The position numbers were made by a program, and so were the translations under genes. Positions 9,729 through 19,486 of a stretch of DNA of 64,000 nucleotides are shown piece by piece. Location of the stretch: positions 62,001 to 126,000 of the forward strand of contig NZ_JAAARM010000011.1 in the NCBI RefSeq assembly GCF_009908285.1, in the 5' to 3' direction. Numbering within the stretch: position 1 is the first letter of the stretch; each line of letters starts with the position of its first letter. Below the pieces are notes generated by a model, which made no database searches, had not been told where the DNA came from, and saw only the letters and a list, made by a program, of their open reading frames with translations. This stretch comes from Pseudomonas sp. Fl4BN1. GTDB taxonomy: Bacteria; Pseudomonadota; Gammaproteobacteria; Pseudomonadales; Pseudomonadaceae.

Positions 9729-10928
9729 TCAGCGCTGGGCAGTCTTGCCAATGGTCGCGCTGTTGTCGTGGATCAGGCGGGCGATCAGGGTATCGGCCTC
9801 ACCCAGCTGACGGTCATATACGTTGGTGCTGAAAGAGGCTTTTTGCGGTGGCTGCTGGGCCAATACCGGGCCACTCTGATCCCGCAGGTTGACCTTCACC
9901 AGGGTCGACAGGCCGACCCGCAGCGGGTGCTTGGCCAGCTCTTCGGCATTCACGTGAATACGCACCGGCACCCGCTGCACGATCTTGATCCAGTTGCCGG
10001 TGGCGTTCTGCGCCGGCAGCAGGGCAAAGGCACTGCCAGTACCGGCGCCGAGGCTGTCGATAGTGCCGCTGTATTTCACCTCACTGCCGTAGATGTCCGC
10101 TTCGATGTCCACCGGCTGGCCAATGCGCATGTCACGCAGCTGGGTTTCCTTGAAATTGGCATCGATCCACAGCTGGTCCAGGGGAATCACCGCCATCAAC
10201 GCGGTGCCCGGCTGGACCCGCTGGCCCAGTTGCACGGTGCGCTTGGCTACATAACCGGTAACCGGTGCAATCAGGGTGCTGCGGGCATTGGTCAGATAGG
10301 CCTGGCGCAGTTGCGCGGCGGCGGCCTGCACATCTGGATGGTTGGAGACCACCGTGTCATCCACCAAGGCATTGGTGGTGTTGAGTTGCTGCTGGGCATT
10401 GGCCAGGGCGTTCTGCGCCGTAGTCAGGTCATCACGTGCGTGAGACAGTTCTTCCTGGGAAATCGCCCCGCTGGCGGCCAGGTTCTTGCGCCGGCTGAAG
10501 TTATCCTGGGCTTTCTGCACCGCGGCCTTCTGCGCCGCCACTTGGGCACGCATGCCATCGACATTGCTGTACAGGCCGCGCACCTGGCGCACGGTGCGGG
10601 CCAGATTGGCCTCGGCGCTTTGCAGGCCAACCTGGGCATCATTGGGGTCGAAGTTGATCAGCACCTGGCCTTCATGCACCAGGTCACCGTCATCGGCACC
10701 AATGCTGACCACGGTACCGCTGACCAGCGGAGTAATTTCCACCACGTTGCCGTTCACATAGGCGTCGTCGGTACTTTCATTCCAGCGTCCGTAGAGTTCA
10801 TGCCAGGCGAACACGCCCAGGCCGCCGAGTATGACGATGGCTGCCAGCCCCAGCAGCATGACTTTGCGCTTGCGGGAATTACCAGCGTCCGGGGTGTTTT
10901 CAGTTACTTGAGTGTCGGCGGTGGCCAT
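9729..10928 (-). CDS. emrA: EmrA/HlyD-type periplasmic adaptor
   Basis: A 399-aa membrane-fusion protein. One N-terminal membrane anchor (about residues 24-44), a biotinyl-lipoyl-like hairpin segment (EITPLVSGTVVSIGADDGDLV), a long alpha-helical coiled-coil domain rich in Ala/Gln/Leu, then the second lipoyl half (STLIAPVTGYVAKRTVQLGQ) and a beta-barrel region. It links the EmrB-like pump to the outer-membrane factor. Gap to the upstream OMF gene is 15 bases and to emrB 68 bases. Confidence 0.93.
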   Translation of the reverse strand: MATADTQVTENTPDAGNSRKRKVMLLGLAAIVILGGLGVFAWHELYGRWNESTDDAYVNGNVVEITPLVSGTVVSIGADDGDLVHEGQVLINFDPNDAQVGLQSAEANLARTVRQVRGLYSNVDGMRAQVAAQKAAVQKAQDNFSRRKNLAASGAISQEELSHARDDLTTAQNALANAQQQLNTTNALVDDTVVSNHPDVQAAAAQLRQAYLTNARSTLIAPVTGYVAKRTVQLGQRVQPGTALMAVIPLDQLWIDANFKETQLRDMRIGQPVDIEADIYGSEVKYSGTIDSLGAGTGSAFALLPAQNATGNWIKIVQRVPVRIHVNAEELAKHPLRVGLSTLVKVNLRDQSGPVLAQQPPQKASFSTNVYDRQLGEADTLIARLIHDNSATIGKTAQR

Positions 10929-10943
10929 GACAAATACCTCGAA

Positions 10944-12413
10944 TTATTTAGTCTGCGGGGCTGGGGTCGAGTTGGCCGAGGCCAGGTTCTGGGTATTGAA
11001 ACCGCCCCCCAACGCCTGCATCAGTTGGATCGACAGGTCAATCTGCTGAGCATTCAACGTGGCTAGCTGGCGCTGGGCCTGCAGCAGTTGCTGCTCGATG
11101 CTCAGCACGTCCAGGTAGTTGCCGATACCGGAACCGAAGCGCTGGACCACAGTGTTGTAGGAGTCCTGGGCGATATCAGTGGCGTGCTGCTGGGCAGCAA
11201 TCTGCCGGCCGATATCACGCAGTTGGGAGATGCTGTCGCTGACATCTCCCAGAGCCGTGACCAGCGTCTTGTTGTACTGCGCTACGGCAAGGTCATAGTC
11301 GGCGTCCCGCGCATCCAGGCTGGCGCGTAGACGACCCCCATCGAAAATTGGCAGGGAAATCGTCGGCGCAATGCTGAAGAAACGGCTGGCGGAGCCGAAC
11401 ATCGCGTCCCCCAGCAACGACTCGGCACCCGCACTGGCACTCAGGTTGAGATTGGGATAGAAGCGGGTCTTGCTGGCGTCGATGCTCTTGCTCGCGGCCT
11501 CGACCCGCCAACGTGCAGCGATCAGGTCCGGGCGACGTCCCAGCAGCTCGGCAGGCAGGGTTGATGGCAACGCCACTGCGCTGGCTTGCAGCACCTTGGG
11601 CCGGGGAATGTCGTTGGTCCGGTCCGGTCCTTTGCCCAGCAACACTGCGAGGGCGATCTTGGCACTCTGCAGCTGCTTTTCAGCATCGATCAAACTGCCC
11701 TGGGCGCTGGCATCAAGACTTTCGGTCTGTTGGTACTGGTACTGGCTGTCGATCCCCGAGCTCAAGCGCCGCTGGCTCAGGTCGAGCATCTGCCGGGTAC
11801 GCTTGAGGTCTTCGGCCGCCAGGTCATGGACGATGTGCGCACGTCCCAGATCGCTGTAGGCCCGGGCCACGTCGGCGGCCAGGGTCAGGCTGGCGGCCTG
11901 ACGATCGACTTCCGCAGCCCGGGCCTGGCCCAACGCCGCTTCCCAGGCAGCACGCTGGCCACCCCAGAGGTCGAAGTTGTAATTGAAGCTGGCGCCGATA
12001 TTGCGCACGGTGGCGTAGGTACCGCCGATGCCCGAGGGGTCTTGATCGCGGGCCAGGCGCGAACGGCTGATGCCGGCACTGGCATCCAGGGTCGGCATCC
12101 GCTCGGCATCTGCGGCATAGGCCGCTGCGCTAGCCTGATGAGCCCGGGCACTGGCGATCTGCATGTCCGGGCTGTCCCGCAGGGCTTCCTGGATCAGGCC
12201 ATCGAGCTGGCTGTCGCCAAGGCTTTTCCACCAGTCACTTTGCGGCCAGGCCGCCGGCGACAGGGCCACACCGCTGAGAGACTGCCCGGCCTTGAGGCTT
12301 TTCGCTTCCAGGCTGACGCCTTCGGTGTTCAGGCCGCTGTAACTGGCACACCCGGCCAGGCTCATGGCCAGCAGCACCAGGCTGGCCCGCGTACGCAAGG
12401 TTCTACTGCTCAT
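10944..12413 (-). CDS. Outer-membrane efflux factor (NodT/OprM family lipoprotein)
   Basis: A 489-aa TolC-like outer-membrane channel. The N-terminus ends in a lipobox (LLAMSLAGCAS), so the mature protein is probably lipid-anchored like OprM. Two halves with the OEP repeat are visible: long helices rich in Ala/Gln, LPAELLGRRPDLIAARWRVE, and a C-terminal SIEQQLLQAQRQLATLNAQQ helix. ATG 12413 overlaps the marR stop by 4 bases. Together with the adaptor and EmrB-like pump it makes a complete tripartite system. Confidence 0.92.
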   Translation of the reverse strand: MSSRTLRTRASLVLLAMSLAGCASYSGLNTEGVSLEAKSLKAGQSLSGVALSPAAWPQSDWWKSLGDSQLDGLIQEALRDSPDMQIASARAHQASAAAYAADAERMPTLDASAGISRSRLARDQDPSGIGGTYATVRNIGASFNYNFDLWGGQRAAWEAALGQARAAEVDRQAASLTLAADVARAYSDLGRAHIVHDLAAEDLKRTRQMLDLSQRRLSSGIDSQYQYQQTESLDASAQGSLIDAEKQLQSAKIALAVLLGKGPDRTNDIPRPKVLQASAVALPSTLPAELLGRRPDLIAARWRVEAASKSIDASKTRFYPNLNLSASAGAESLLGDAMFGSASRFFSIAPTISLPIFDGGRLRASLDARDADYDLAVAQYNKTLVTALGDVSDSISQLRDIGRQIAAQQHATDIAQDSYNTVVQRFGSGIGNYLDVLSIEQQLLQAQRQLATLNAQQIDLSIQLMQALGGGFNTQNLASANSTPAPQTK

Positions 12414-12883
12414 TTATCACCTACCCGCAATACGGTGATCGGGTCACCGGCTGCCAGCAAAATTTTCTTGAGAATCTGTTCCAGGGTCCGCAGTTCCTGG
12501 TGGGTAATAGCGCCGGCCAGCTCGTTCATCGCGTCGGCACCGATCTGCGGCAACCGGTCGGCGAGCTTCTGCCCTTCCTCCGTCAAGACAAGCTGCACCT
12601 GGCGGCGGTCACCTTCGGAGCGCCGACGGGCGAGAAAGTCCTTCTGCTCCAGGCGGTCAAGCATCCGGGTCATGGAACCACTGTCCAGGGACAGGTGGCG
12701 GCACAGCTCGGCCGGAGTATCGACGCCGAACTGGGCCATGATGATCAGCACCTTGAACTGCGCGGCGGTAATGCCGTGGGGTTCCATGTGGGTATCGAGG
12801 ATCCGGTCCTTGAGCAAGGCGGCGCGCCCCAACAGCAGACCAAGGTGGCAATTGTGAAAGTCGACTGGTTCGAAGTGCTTCAT
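12410..12883 (-). CDS. MarR-family transcriptional repressor (EmrR-like)
   Basis: A 157-aa winged-helix regulator. The wing HTH is at about residues 55-100: PAELCRHLSLDSGSMTRMLD followed by RLEQKDFLARRRSEGDRRQV, the conserved D-x-R-(R/S) wing. First gene of the efflux operon, with two identical-core palindromes upstream. By family precedent it represses its own operon and is released by small aromatic or lipophilic ligands. The ligand is unknown. Confidence 0.92.
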   Translation of the reverse strand: MKHFEPVDFHNCHLGLLLGRAALLKDRILDTHMEPHGITAAQFKVLIIMAQFGVDTPAELCRHLSLDSGSMTRMLDRLEQKDFLARRRSEGDRRQVQLVLTEEGQKLADRLPQIGADAMNELAGAITHQELRTLEQILKKILLAAGDPITVLRVGDK

Positions 12884-12898
12884 CTGACCACCAATTAG

Positions 12899-12943
12899 CT
12901 GCCTAGGCAGGGAGAATGTGTCGAAATATTACTGCCTAAGCAG
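12899..12943 (-). promoter_or_regulatory. Two MarR-type operator palindromes
   Basis: CTGCCTAGGCAG (12899-12910, perfect) and CTGCCTAAGCAG (12932-12943, one mismatch), start-to-start distance 33 bp, about three helical turns. They lie 16-60 bases upstream of the regulator gene, where autoregulatory MarR sites are usual. Recognition by this regulator is inferred. Confidence 0.65.
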
Positions 12944-12959
12944 CCAATGTCAACGCAAT

Positions 12960-13199
12960 AATTAGCATGCTATTTATTTTCACGACAAAAGGCCCAGCGC
13001 CACCGGCCTGCAAGCCGGTGGAGATCATGTTCGAGAAAGGCAAACCTGATGAATGGGTCCGTGACAAACCCTGCCGGCTGTCACCGGCGCTGATTGGCTG
13101 GGTAGCAGGCGCGGCCCTCAGGGCCTCGAAAGGCCCTGCTGGGCGGCACGCCCCGACCCCGCAGGCAGTAGCGCGTGTATCGCTACCTGCACCAGAGGC
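12960..13199. other. Non-coding spacer between tamB and the marR promoter
   Basis: No convincing gene. It holds small inverted repeats, among them CACCGGC-N6-GCCGGTG near 13001-13020 and a GGGCC/GGCCC hairpin near 13119-13139, without T-runs. An open frame of 83 codons from 12967 runs into tamB and has no family resemblance. Confidence 0.5.
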
Positions 13200-16100
13200 T
13201 CAAAAATCGCGTTTGTAGAAGATGTCCAGAGAGCTGGCAACGCCACTGGCGGCCTCCAGATAGACCTTCTTGCTCAGCTTGTAGCGCAAGGCGATGGTAC
13301 TGGCCGGCTCGAAGACCCCAACCCCATAACGCAGGCTGAGCTTCTCGGAAATATTGCCGCTGGCCACCACACTGGTGTTGTTGCCACTGCCTTGCGTATC
13401 CAGCTGGAAATCCTGGATCCCCAGGCTCTTCGCGATGTCGCCGGTGATCTCCGAGCTGCCCATCAATCCCAGACCAAGTGCGGCCTGGGCCAGCACGTTG
13501 TTATCTTCACCTGTGGAGCTCAGTGGCCGTCCCAGCACCAGGTAGGACAGCGCCTGCTCCTGGCTCATGGCCGGCTCAGAGAAGATCTGTGTCGCCGGTT
13601 GCTCGGCACTGCCGCTCAGGCGGATGCCGGCAATCACGTCGTCAGTCTGGCGCACCGCTTCGATATCCAGGTACGGCTGGTCGATGGGGCCGGCAAACAG
13701 CAGGCGCGCACGACGCACGGTCAGGCGCTGGCCATAGGCTCGATAACGCCCGTCGTTGAGCCACAGCTCGCCGCGGGTGTCCATGTTGTCGCCAATGTGC
13801 ACATGCCCCTGCAAGTTGGCGGTGAGGCCGAAGCCGGCGAAGCTGAGCTTGTCCTGACCGACTTCCACATCGATGTTCATCGCCATCGCCATGGGTTTCT
13901 TGCCCTCGTCGGTCTGCTGGCCGACGATGACCGTGTCATCGGAAACCTTGACCGTTGACGGCGGCAGTTCACGCACGGTGATCTGGCCCTTGGGAATCAG
14001 CACCTTGCCGTCGATCGCCAGCTTGTCGCCCTGCAGCGAGATCTTCAGGTCCGGAGCAACTTCCAGTGCCGCATAAGGCTCGACGGTGACGGGTAACTGC
14101 GAGCCCTTGAGGCTCAGGTCGACCATCAGCGCATGGCCCCAGGCGATGCTGCCACTGAGACTGCCCTGCCCGGCCTTGCCAGCTTTCCAGCCACCGTTGA
14201 GCTGCACGCTTTCACCGACGATCTGCGCGGTCAGTTGCAAGTCTTCGAGACTGGTAGGCAATTCGGAGCCTGAAACCTGTCCGCCACTGAGCTGCAGGTT
14301 GCCGTTGACCTGAGGTGCCAACAACCCGCCGGACAGACGACCGCTGCCGTTCAAGCTGCCACTGAGCTTCTCCACCATCGGCACGAATGGCCGCGCCACG
14401 GACAGATCAAGCCCGCTGAGACGGAACTCACCGGACAGCGGCTTGTTTTTCGGCAGCGGGTTGATCTGCGCCTGGACCATCAGCTCCCCCAGCTTGCCAC
14501 CGTCGAACTGCAACTGACTGTCAATGCGTCGCGGAGTAAGGCTGGTGTTGAGTTTCAGGGCCTGATAGGGAAACTCCAGCCACTGATCCTTCTCCTTGAC
14601 GCGCAAGGTACCGCCGCTGGCGTCCAGCATGATCTGGCCCTTGGGACCGCTGGCCGGCAGGTCCAGTTGCACATCGGCGTTGAGCAGGCCTTTCCAGGCA
14701 AAATCCTTGGGCAACCACTGGGCCAGACTGTCGATGGGGAAACGCTTGAGCTGATAGCGCAACTTCGGATCGGGCATCAGCCGCTGATCTTCGCCGCATA
14801 GGCTGGCATCACCACTGACCCAGCAATGGGCAGCAAAATTGATCGTGCCGTTAGCCAACCGCGCAAGCTTGGCCGGACTTTGCAACTTCCAGTCCTGGCC
14901 GCCGGTCTGCACCTCGCCACTGGCCAGGCGTCCGCGCCAATTACCCTGGTCCAGAGTACCGTCGAGTCCCAACGCCAGCTTCAACAGCGGGCCCTGCAGA
15001 TCCAGTTGCAACTTCTGCGTCTTGATATCGCCCTGGCCGGCCAGGGTCAGGGTGCCGAGCTGCGTAGTGCCCGCCTGAATCCCACTGCCTTTGAGGTCGA
15101 CCTGAGCCCTTTGCACACCATCGAGGCTGGCATCCAGCTTGAGGTTTTGCAGGCGGTTATCGGCAAAAGCCAATTGCTGCCCCGAGAGATTCACCTTGCC
15201 CTGTGGCGCCTTGAGCGTCCCCGCCAGATCCACCCGACCGTCAAGCTGTCCACGCAACTGCGGCCAGAGCTGGCCCAGGCGCGGCATCTTGATCTCCAAC
15301 TGGCCGGCGATTTTCTGCTGCAGGCTGCCGGAGCCATTGATGCGGTTATCTCCCAGGCGGATGTCCAACGCGCTCAGATTCCATTGCTCACCGGCCCCAT
15401 CGGCCTTGATCTGCAATACCGCAGGCTGCCCCCGCAAGCGCCCCTTGAGATCGAGGTTGGCGTTGAGCTTGAGTTGTTGATTTTTCATTTCACCCTGGCT
15501 GCGCAAGGGGCCGGCCAGGGTACCGGGCAACTCCGCCAGCCAATAGGCCGGGTTGATGGCTGACAGATCCAGTGCCGTATCCCAAGCCACGCCATCAGCG
15601 AACTGCAGGTTCAGATGCCCTTGGGCCTTGCCTTGTCCGGCGGTGAGCTGGAACTGCGGCAGGAAGACCTTGGTCAGGTCGCCGCTGAAAGGGCTGCTCA
15701 GGCTGAACGCTCCCGCCGGGCCGTCGAGGTCACCCTTGAAGTTACCCAGGTAATGACCATCCCGGTAAGCCACTTCCGCGTTGAAACTGCGCAGCGCCAC
15801 CGCCGGCTCGTCGATCAGTGGATAGAGGCGATGCCAGGGAAAATCCAGCCAGGCAAGCTTGGCCTCGGCCGAGAAACCTGTGCTCCAGTCAAGCTGCCCG
15901 CTGAGCTTGAGGTTCTGCTTGTCGTTGGCACTCAGGTCCAGAGCGGCAATCTGTGCGCCTTTGGCGTCGACATTGCCTTGCAGCCGCAAAGCAACCGGCC
16001 CCTGCTCCGCTGGCAAACTGGCCTTGCCGTTGAGCTGATAGCCGTTTTTCAAGTCGCCGTTGCCGGTCAGCTCCAGTTGATCCAGCTGCAAGGTATCCGG

Positions 16101-16871
16101 CAAATCGGCGCTGGCCTTGAAACCATCGGCGGTGATGCGCACCTGCGCTGGCAGGTTTTCCACCAGAGGTTGCAGCTCACCACTCAGCTGTCCTTGCAGG
16201 TAGCCGCTGCTGTCGGCGTGGAGCTTGAGGATCTTGAGCAGGTTGCCTTCGACCTTCAGCGCCAAGGACCAGGGACCACCACCAGGAGCTGGCAAGCCGA
16301 GGGAGCCCTGGGCCGTCAACGGCCAATCGCCGCGAGGCTGCAACAGGCCGGACAGGTCCAGGCTCAGGTCATCGCGCTGCAAGTGCAGCGAATCGATCTG
16401 CAGACCCTCGGCGGACCAATGTGCCGCCAGCTGCAAACCCTTGAGTTCTTCGCTGTCGTTGAACAGCAGGCGACCAATGCGTACCTGCCCAAGCTCTATG
16501 GCCAACGGCAGGTTCAAGTCCGGCAGGCTGATAGGGCCAGAGCTTGCTTCAGTACTGGGGGGAAACTGCAGGCTGACCTGGTCAGTTTCCAGTTGTTCAA
16601 TGCACAGGGTCATGCGCAACAGGCAGGCGGGGGACCAGGCAAATTTCACCCCGTTGAGTTCGACCCGGCTGCTGTCCTGCTGCCACAGCAGGTGATCGGC
16701 ACTCCACTGGCCACCCAGATGGCCGTCGAAGTTGTCCAGGCTCAGCCCTGGCACCTGGCCCAAAGCCCAGCGGCTGCCGGCCTGGGTTCCCAGCACCGCG
16801 GCCAGGGCCAGAATAATCAGGATCACCAGCGCAAGGATCGCCAGCAGGGTCATCTTCAAACCACGCTTCAA
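13200..16871 (-). CDS. tamB: Translocation and assembly module protein TamB
   Basis: A 1223-aa AsmA-like, inner-membrane-anchored protein spanning the periplasm. One N-terminal membrane helix (about residues 8-28) is followed by long beta-rich repeats forming a lipid-carrying groove, ending with the conserved TamB C-terminal domain (former DUF490), which includes ILRYGVGVFEP-like strands and terminates in a Phe (FYKRDF). It partners with TamA and is implicated in phospholipid transport to, and assembly in, the outer membrane. It overlaps tamA by 4 bases. Confidence 0.95.
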   Translation of the reverse strand: MKRGLKMTLLAILALVILIILALAAVLGTQAGSRWALGQVPGLSLDNFDGHLGGQWSADHLLWQQDSSRVELNGVKFAWSPACLLRMTLCIEQLETDQVSLQFPPSTEASSGPISLPDLNLPLAIELGQVRIGRLLFNDSEELKGLQLAAHWSAEGLQIDSLHLQRDDLSLDLSGLLQPRGDWPLTAQGSLGLPAPGGGPWSLALKVEGNLLKILKLHADSSGYLQGQLSGELQPLVENLPAQVRITADGFKASADLPDTLQLDQLELTGNGDLKNGYQLNGKASLPAEQGPVALRLQGNVDAKGAQIAALDLSANDKQNLKLSGQLDWSTGFSAEAKLAWLDFPWHRLYPLIDEPAVALRSFNAEVAYRDGHYLGNFKGDLDGPAGAFSLSSPFSGDLTKVFLPQFQLTAGQGKAQGHLNLQFADGVAWDTALDLSAINPAYWLAELPGTLAGPLRSQGEMKNQQLKLNANLDLKGRLRGQPAVLQIKADGAGEQWNLSALDIRLGDNRINGSGSLQQKIAGQLEIKMPRLGQLWPQLRGQLDGRVDLAGTLKAPQGKVNLSGQQLAFADNRLQNLKLDASLDGVQRAQVDLKGSGIQAGTTQLGTLTLAGQGDIKTQKLQLDLQGPLLKLALGLDGTLDQGNWRGRLASGEVQTGGQDWKLQSPAKLARLANGTINFAAHCWVSGDASLCGEDQRLMPDPKLRYQLKRFPIDSLAQWLPKDFAWKGLLNADVQLDLPASGPKGQIMLDASGGTLRVKEKDQWLEFPYQALKLNTSLTPRRIDSQLQFDGGKLGELMVQAQINPLPKNKPLSGEFRLSGLDLSVARPFVPMVEKLSGSLNGSGRLSGGLLAPQVNGNLQLSGGQVSGSELPTSLEDLQLTAQIVGESVQLNGGWKAGKAGQGSLSGSIAWGHALMVDLSLKGSQLPVTVEPYAALEVAPDLKISLQGDKLAIDGKVLIPKGQITVRELPPSTVKVSDDTVIVGQQTDEGKKPMAMAMNIDVEVGQDKLSFAGFGLTANLQGHVHIGDNMDTRGELWLNDGRYRAYGQRLTVRRARLLFAGPIDQPYLDIEAVRQTDDVIAGIRLSGSAEQPATQIFSEPAMSQEQALSYLVLGRPLSSTGEDNNVLAQAALGLGLMGSSEITGDIAKSLGIQDFQLDTQGSGNNTSVVASGNISEKLSLRYGVGVFEPASTIALRYKLSKKVYLEAASGVASSLDIFYKRDF

Positions 16872-18595
16872 AGCTCTGGCCCCATGGAAAAGTGCAAACG
16901 AATACCACCGTCATCATTCAGCGCGTGGGCCAGGTCGACCCGGATCGGTCCGACCGGCGAGACCCAGCGCACGCCGAGCCCGACGCCGGTCTTGAGGTTC
17001 GGCAGTTCGAGCTTGTTGAAGGAGTTGCCCTGGTCGACAAAGGTCGCGATCCGCCATTTCTCAGCGACGGAATACTGGTATTCGACGCTGCCAGCCACCA
17101 TGTAGCGGCCACCGATGCGGTCACCGTCGGCATTTTCCGGCGACAAGGTCTGATAGTCATAACCACGGACGCTCTGGTCGCCGCCGGCAAAGAAGCGCAA
17201 GGACGGCGGAATCGACTTGTAGCCGTTGGTGGCACTGCCACCGAACTGCACACGACCGAGCAAGCGGTGATTGTCCCAGACCGTGGTCAGGCCCTTGAGC
17301 AAGACCGTGCCGTACAACAGGTTGGTATCGGAACCGACATCTTCCTTGGCCAGCTTGGTGTCGAACTGAATACGATAACCGTTGTGTGGATCAATCCGGT
17401 TGTCGCTGCGCAGGTAGGAATAACTGAGTCCTGGCATCAGCAGATTACTCAGGCCAGAGTCGTCTCCAAGACGATACTCTTCCCGCTGATACTTCAGCGA
17501 GATCACCCGCTGCCAGCCACTGGGCAACTTGCTGTGCCACTCGGGGCCCACAGTGAGCAATTTACTCAAGGTGTCGGTGCCGGCGATCTCTTCGTTCTGG
17601 TAACCGCCGGCAAACCGCAGTTTGTCGGTCAAGGGTGGATCCAGGGGGATGTCGTACCACAGGCCGACGTTCTGCCGGGGCGCAGAGACTTCGGCTTCCC
17701 AGCCATAACTGTGCCCCTGGGGATTGACCCAGTGCCGAGTCCAGTTGGCTTTGACCCGCGGTCCCACGTCAGTGGAGTAACCCAAGCCAAGCCCCATGGT
17801 CCGGGGCTTGCGGGTTTCCAGTTGGACCGCCACCGGGATCACTTCGTGCTCGGCGGCCGTGGGTGCAGCATCTACCCGTACACCCTCGAAATAACCACTG
17901 GATTGCAAGGCCTGGTTGAGTTCGGCGATCAGTTCGGAGTCGTAGGGCGCGCCGGTCTTGAACGGCACCATGCGCCGCAGCAAGTCTTCATCAAACAATG
18001 AGTCCCCGGTAAAACTGACCTTGCCCAAGGCATAACGCGGACCACTGTCATAGACCAGGTCGATGTCCGCCACCCCAGCCAAGGGATCCACCGACAGTTG
18101 CTGGCGGGTGAAGCGTCCGCTGAAAAAGCCATAGCGCGAGGCCTGGTTCTGGATCAGCCGCTTGGCATCCTCGTAACGGCCATGATTGAGCACCGCACCG
18201 GGCTTGAGCTGATCGCTGTCGGGGGTGCGGAAAGACTTGAGAGAGGCTGCAGGGCCTTCAACGCGGATCGTCACATTGCGCAGATGCACCGGCTCGCCGG
18301 GATCAATACGCAGCAGCAACCGGGGTTTTTCGCCGCCACGCACTTCGCTCTCGATGTGCGGCTGGTAGTAGCCCAGGGCCTGGACAGCTTTCTTCGCCTG
18401 CTCCTCGGCACCCCGACTGAACCGCAGCAGGGCTTCTTCATCGCGATCACCGACACCACCAATGTAACCCTCCACATTGGCCTTCAGCTCGTCGTTGGCG
18501 GGCTTTACCCTGACATCCAATTCGCTCTGCGCCAGCGCCGCACAGCTTGTGAACAACAGCAAAAAGCCGCTGGTAAATCTTCCTGGAAACTTCAT
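16868..18595 (-). CDS. tamA: Outer-membrane assembly factor TamA
   Basis: A 575-aa Omp85-family protein. Signal peptide at the chosen start 18595 (MKFPGRFTSGFLLLFTSCAA), then three POTRA-like domains (about residues 25-265), then a 16-strand barrel. It contains the RFFAGGDQSVRGYDYQTL segment (conserved RGY loop-6 motif) and GLGVRWVSPVGPIRVDLAHA near the C-terminus. ATG 18613 is six codons upstream but adds residues before the signal peptide. Operon with tamB. Confidence 0.95.
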   Translation of the reverse strand: MKFPGRFTSGFLLLFTSCAALAQSELDVRVKPANDELKANVEGYIGGVGDRDEEALLRFSRGAEEQAKKAVQALGYYQPHIESEVRGGEKPRLLLRIDPGEPVHLRNVTIRVEGPAASLKSFRTPDSDQLKPGAVLNHGRYEDAKRLIQNQASRYGFFSGRFTRQQLSVDPLAGVADIDLVYDSGPRYALGKVSFTGDSLFDEDLLRRMVPFKTGAPYDSELIAELNQALQSSGYFEGVRVDAAPTAAEHEVIPVAVQLETRKPRTMGLGLGYSTDVGPRVKANWTRHWVNPQGHSYGWEAEVSAPRQNVGLWYDIPLDPPLTDKLRFAGGYQNEEIAGTDTLSKLLTVGPEWHSKLPSGWQRVISLKYQREEYRLGDDSGLSNLLMPGLSYSYLRSDNRIDPHNGYRIQFDTKLAKEDVGSDTNLLYGTVLLKGLTTVWDNHRLLGRVQFGGSATNGYKSIPPSLRFFAGGDQSVRGYDYQTLSPENADGDRIGGRYMVAGSVEYQYSVAEKWRIATFVDQGNSFNKLELPNLKTGVGLGVRWVSPVGPIRVDLAHALNDDGGIRLHFSMGPEL

Positions 18596-18660
18596 AGGCG
18601 CGGATGCTATCACGAGCGTGGGAGGGCGATAGAGCGCTCAAGTGCAAGGAAAGTTCGATA

Positions 18661-19311
18661 TCAGCTTGTTGCTCTTTGTAAGCAGCGCGGATTCGAGTGG
18701 AAGAATACGTGCTCACGGACCGGTCCTACTGCGATCTCACCGATTTCCTCATAACCCTGACGCTTATAGAACTCCAGGTAACGCGGATTGCCCGTGTCCA
18801 GCACCACACCCTGGGAATGTTCGTCCACCGCGCACCAGTTGTGCACTGCCTCCAGCAGCTGTTCGCCGAAATGCTGGCCCTGAAACTGCGGGTGCACCCC
18901 CAATAACGGCAGCATATGCACCGCATCGCCCGGCACGCAGGCCTGCACGGCATCGTGGTACTCCAGATAGCGCCGCGTGCAGCGAAACCCTGTGCTCAAG
19001 ACCATGCGCAGCCGCCAGGCCCAGCTTTCGGTAATGCCCAGGCGGCGTTGTGGCGGAGCGATCAGGGCAATGCCGATCAGTCGGTCATTGACCAACAGGC
19101 CCAGCGCCGGCAGTTCTTGAAGAAAATGCTGCTTCACCAGTTCACGTACCGTAGCTCGTACCCGCTGTTCGTAACCGGTGCGCTCGGATTCGAAAATGAA
19201 GCCGAAGGTCGGCTCATGGCGATAAGCCTGGTACAGCAGCGAGCGTGCTTCGCGGGAATAGCCGCTGTCGAGCATATGGATATCGGCGATGGCATTGGAG
19301 GTATCAGGCAT
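18661..19311 (-). CDS. GNAT-family N-acetyltransferase
   Basis: A 216-aa protein with a GNAT fold. The acetyl-CoA loop region reads [20 protein letters not shown] (Q-x-x-G-x-G/A-like), followed by [21 protein letters not shown], the typical C-terminal strand-helix signature. The acceptor substrate is unknown. Start 19311 (MPDTSNAI) has GGGAGAG upstream; a longer frame to 19341 is possible. It is upstream of, and codirectional with, tamA with a 65-base gap, and divergent from xthA. Confidence 0.88.
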   Translation of the reverse strand: MPDTSNAIADIHMLDSGYSREARSLLYQAYRHEPTFGFIFESERTGYEQRVRATVRELVKQHFLQELPALGLLVNDRLIGIALIAPPQRRLGITESWAWRLRMVLSTGFRCTRRYLEYHDAVQACVPGDAVHMLPLLGVHPQFQGQHFGEQLLEAVHNWCAVDEHSQGVVLDTGNPRYLEFYKRQGYEEIGEIAVGPVREHVFFHSNPRCLQRATS

Positions 19312-19486
19312 GGCGGTCACTCTCCCCTGGACCCGGCTCAAATGGCCGCGCTCTTGTTATTACGAGCCTTGCGCGTCGCTGATCGTTCCCGCGCTCAAGG
19401 ACATTAGCAGCGCATCCGCAGCACCGCCACGCTGGTCGACCCGAACGTTGTCAGCTAGCATCGCTGTTTTGCCAGGACCGCCGACC

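Noticed and set aside
11586..12857. Open frame of 423 codons opposite the OMF and marR genes
   Set aside because: Spans two genes and their overlap on the other strand; no motifs.
12967..13218. 83-codon frame in the marR-tamB spacer
   Set aside because: Runs into the 3' end of tamB and has no homologous look or ribosome site.
15615..17105. Open frame of 496 codons opposite tamB
   Set aside because: Low-complexity Gln/Ala/Leu/Gly translation, antisense to a clear gene.
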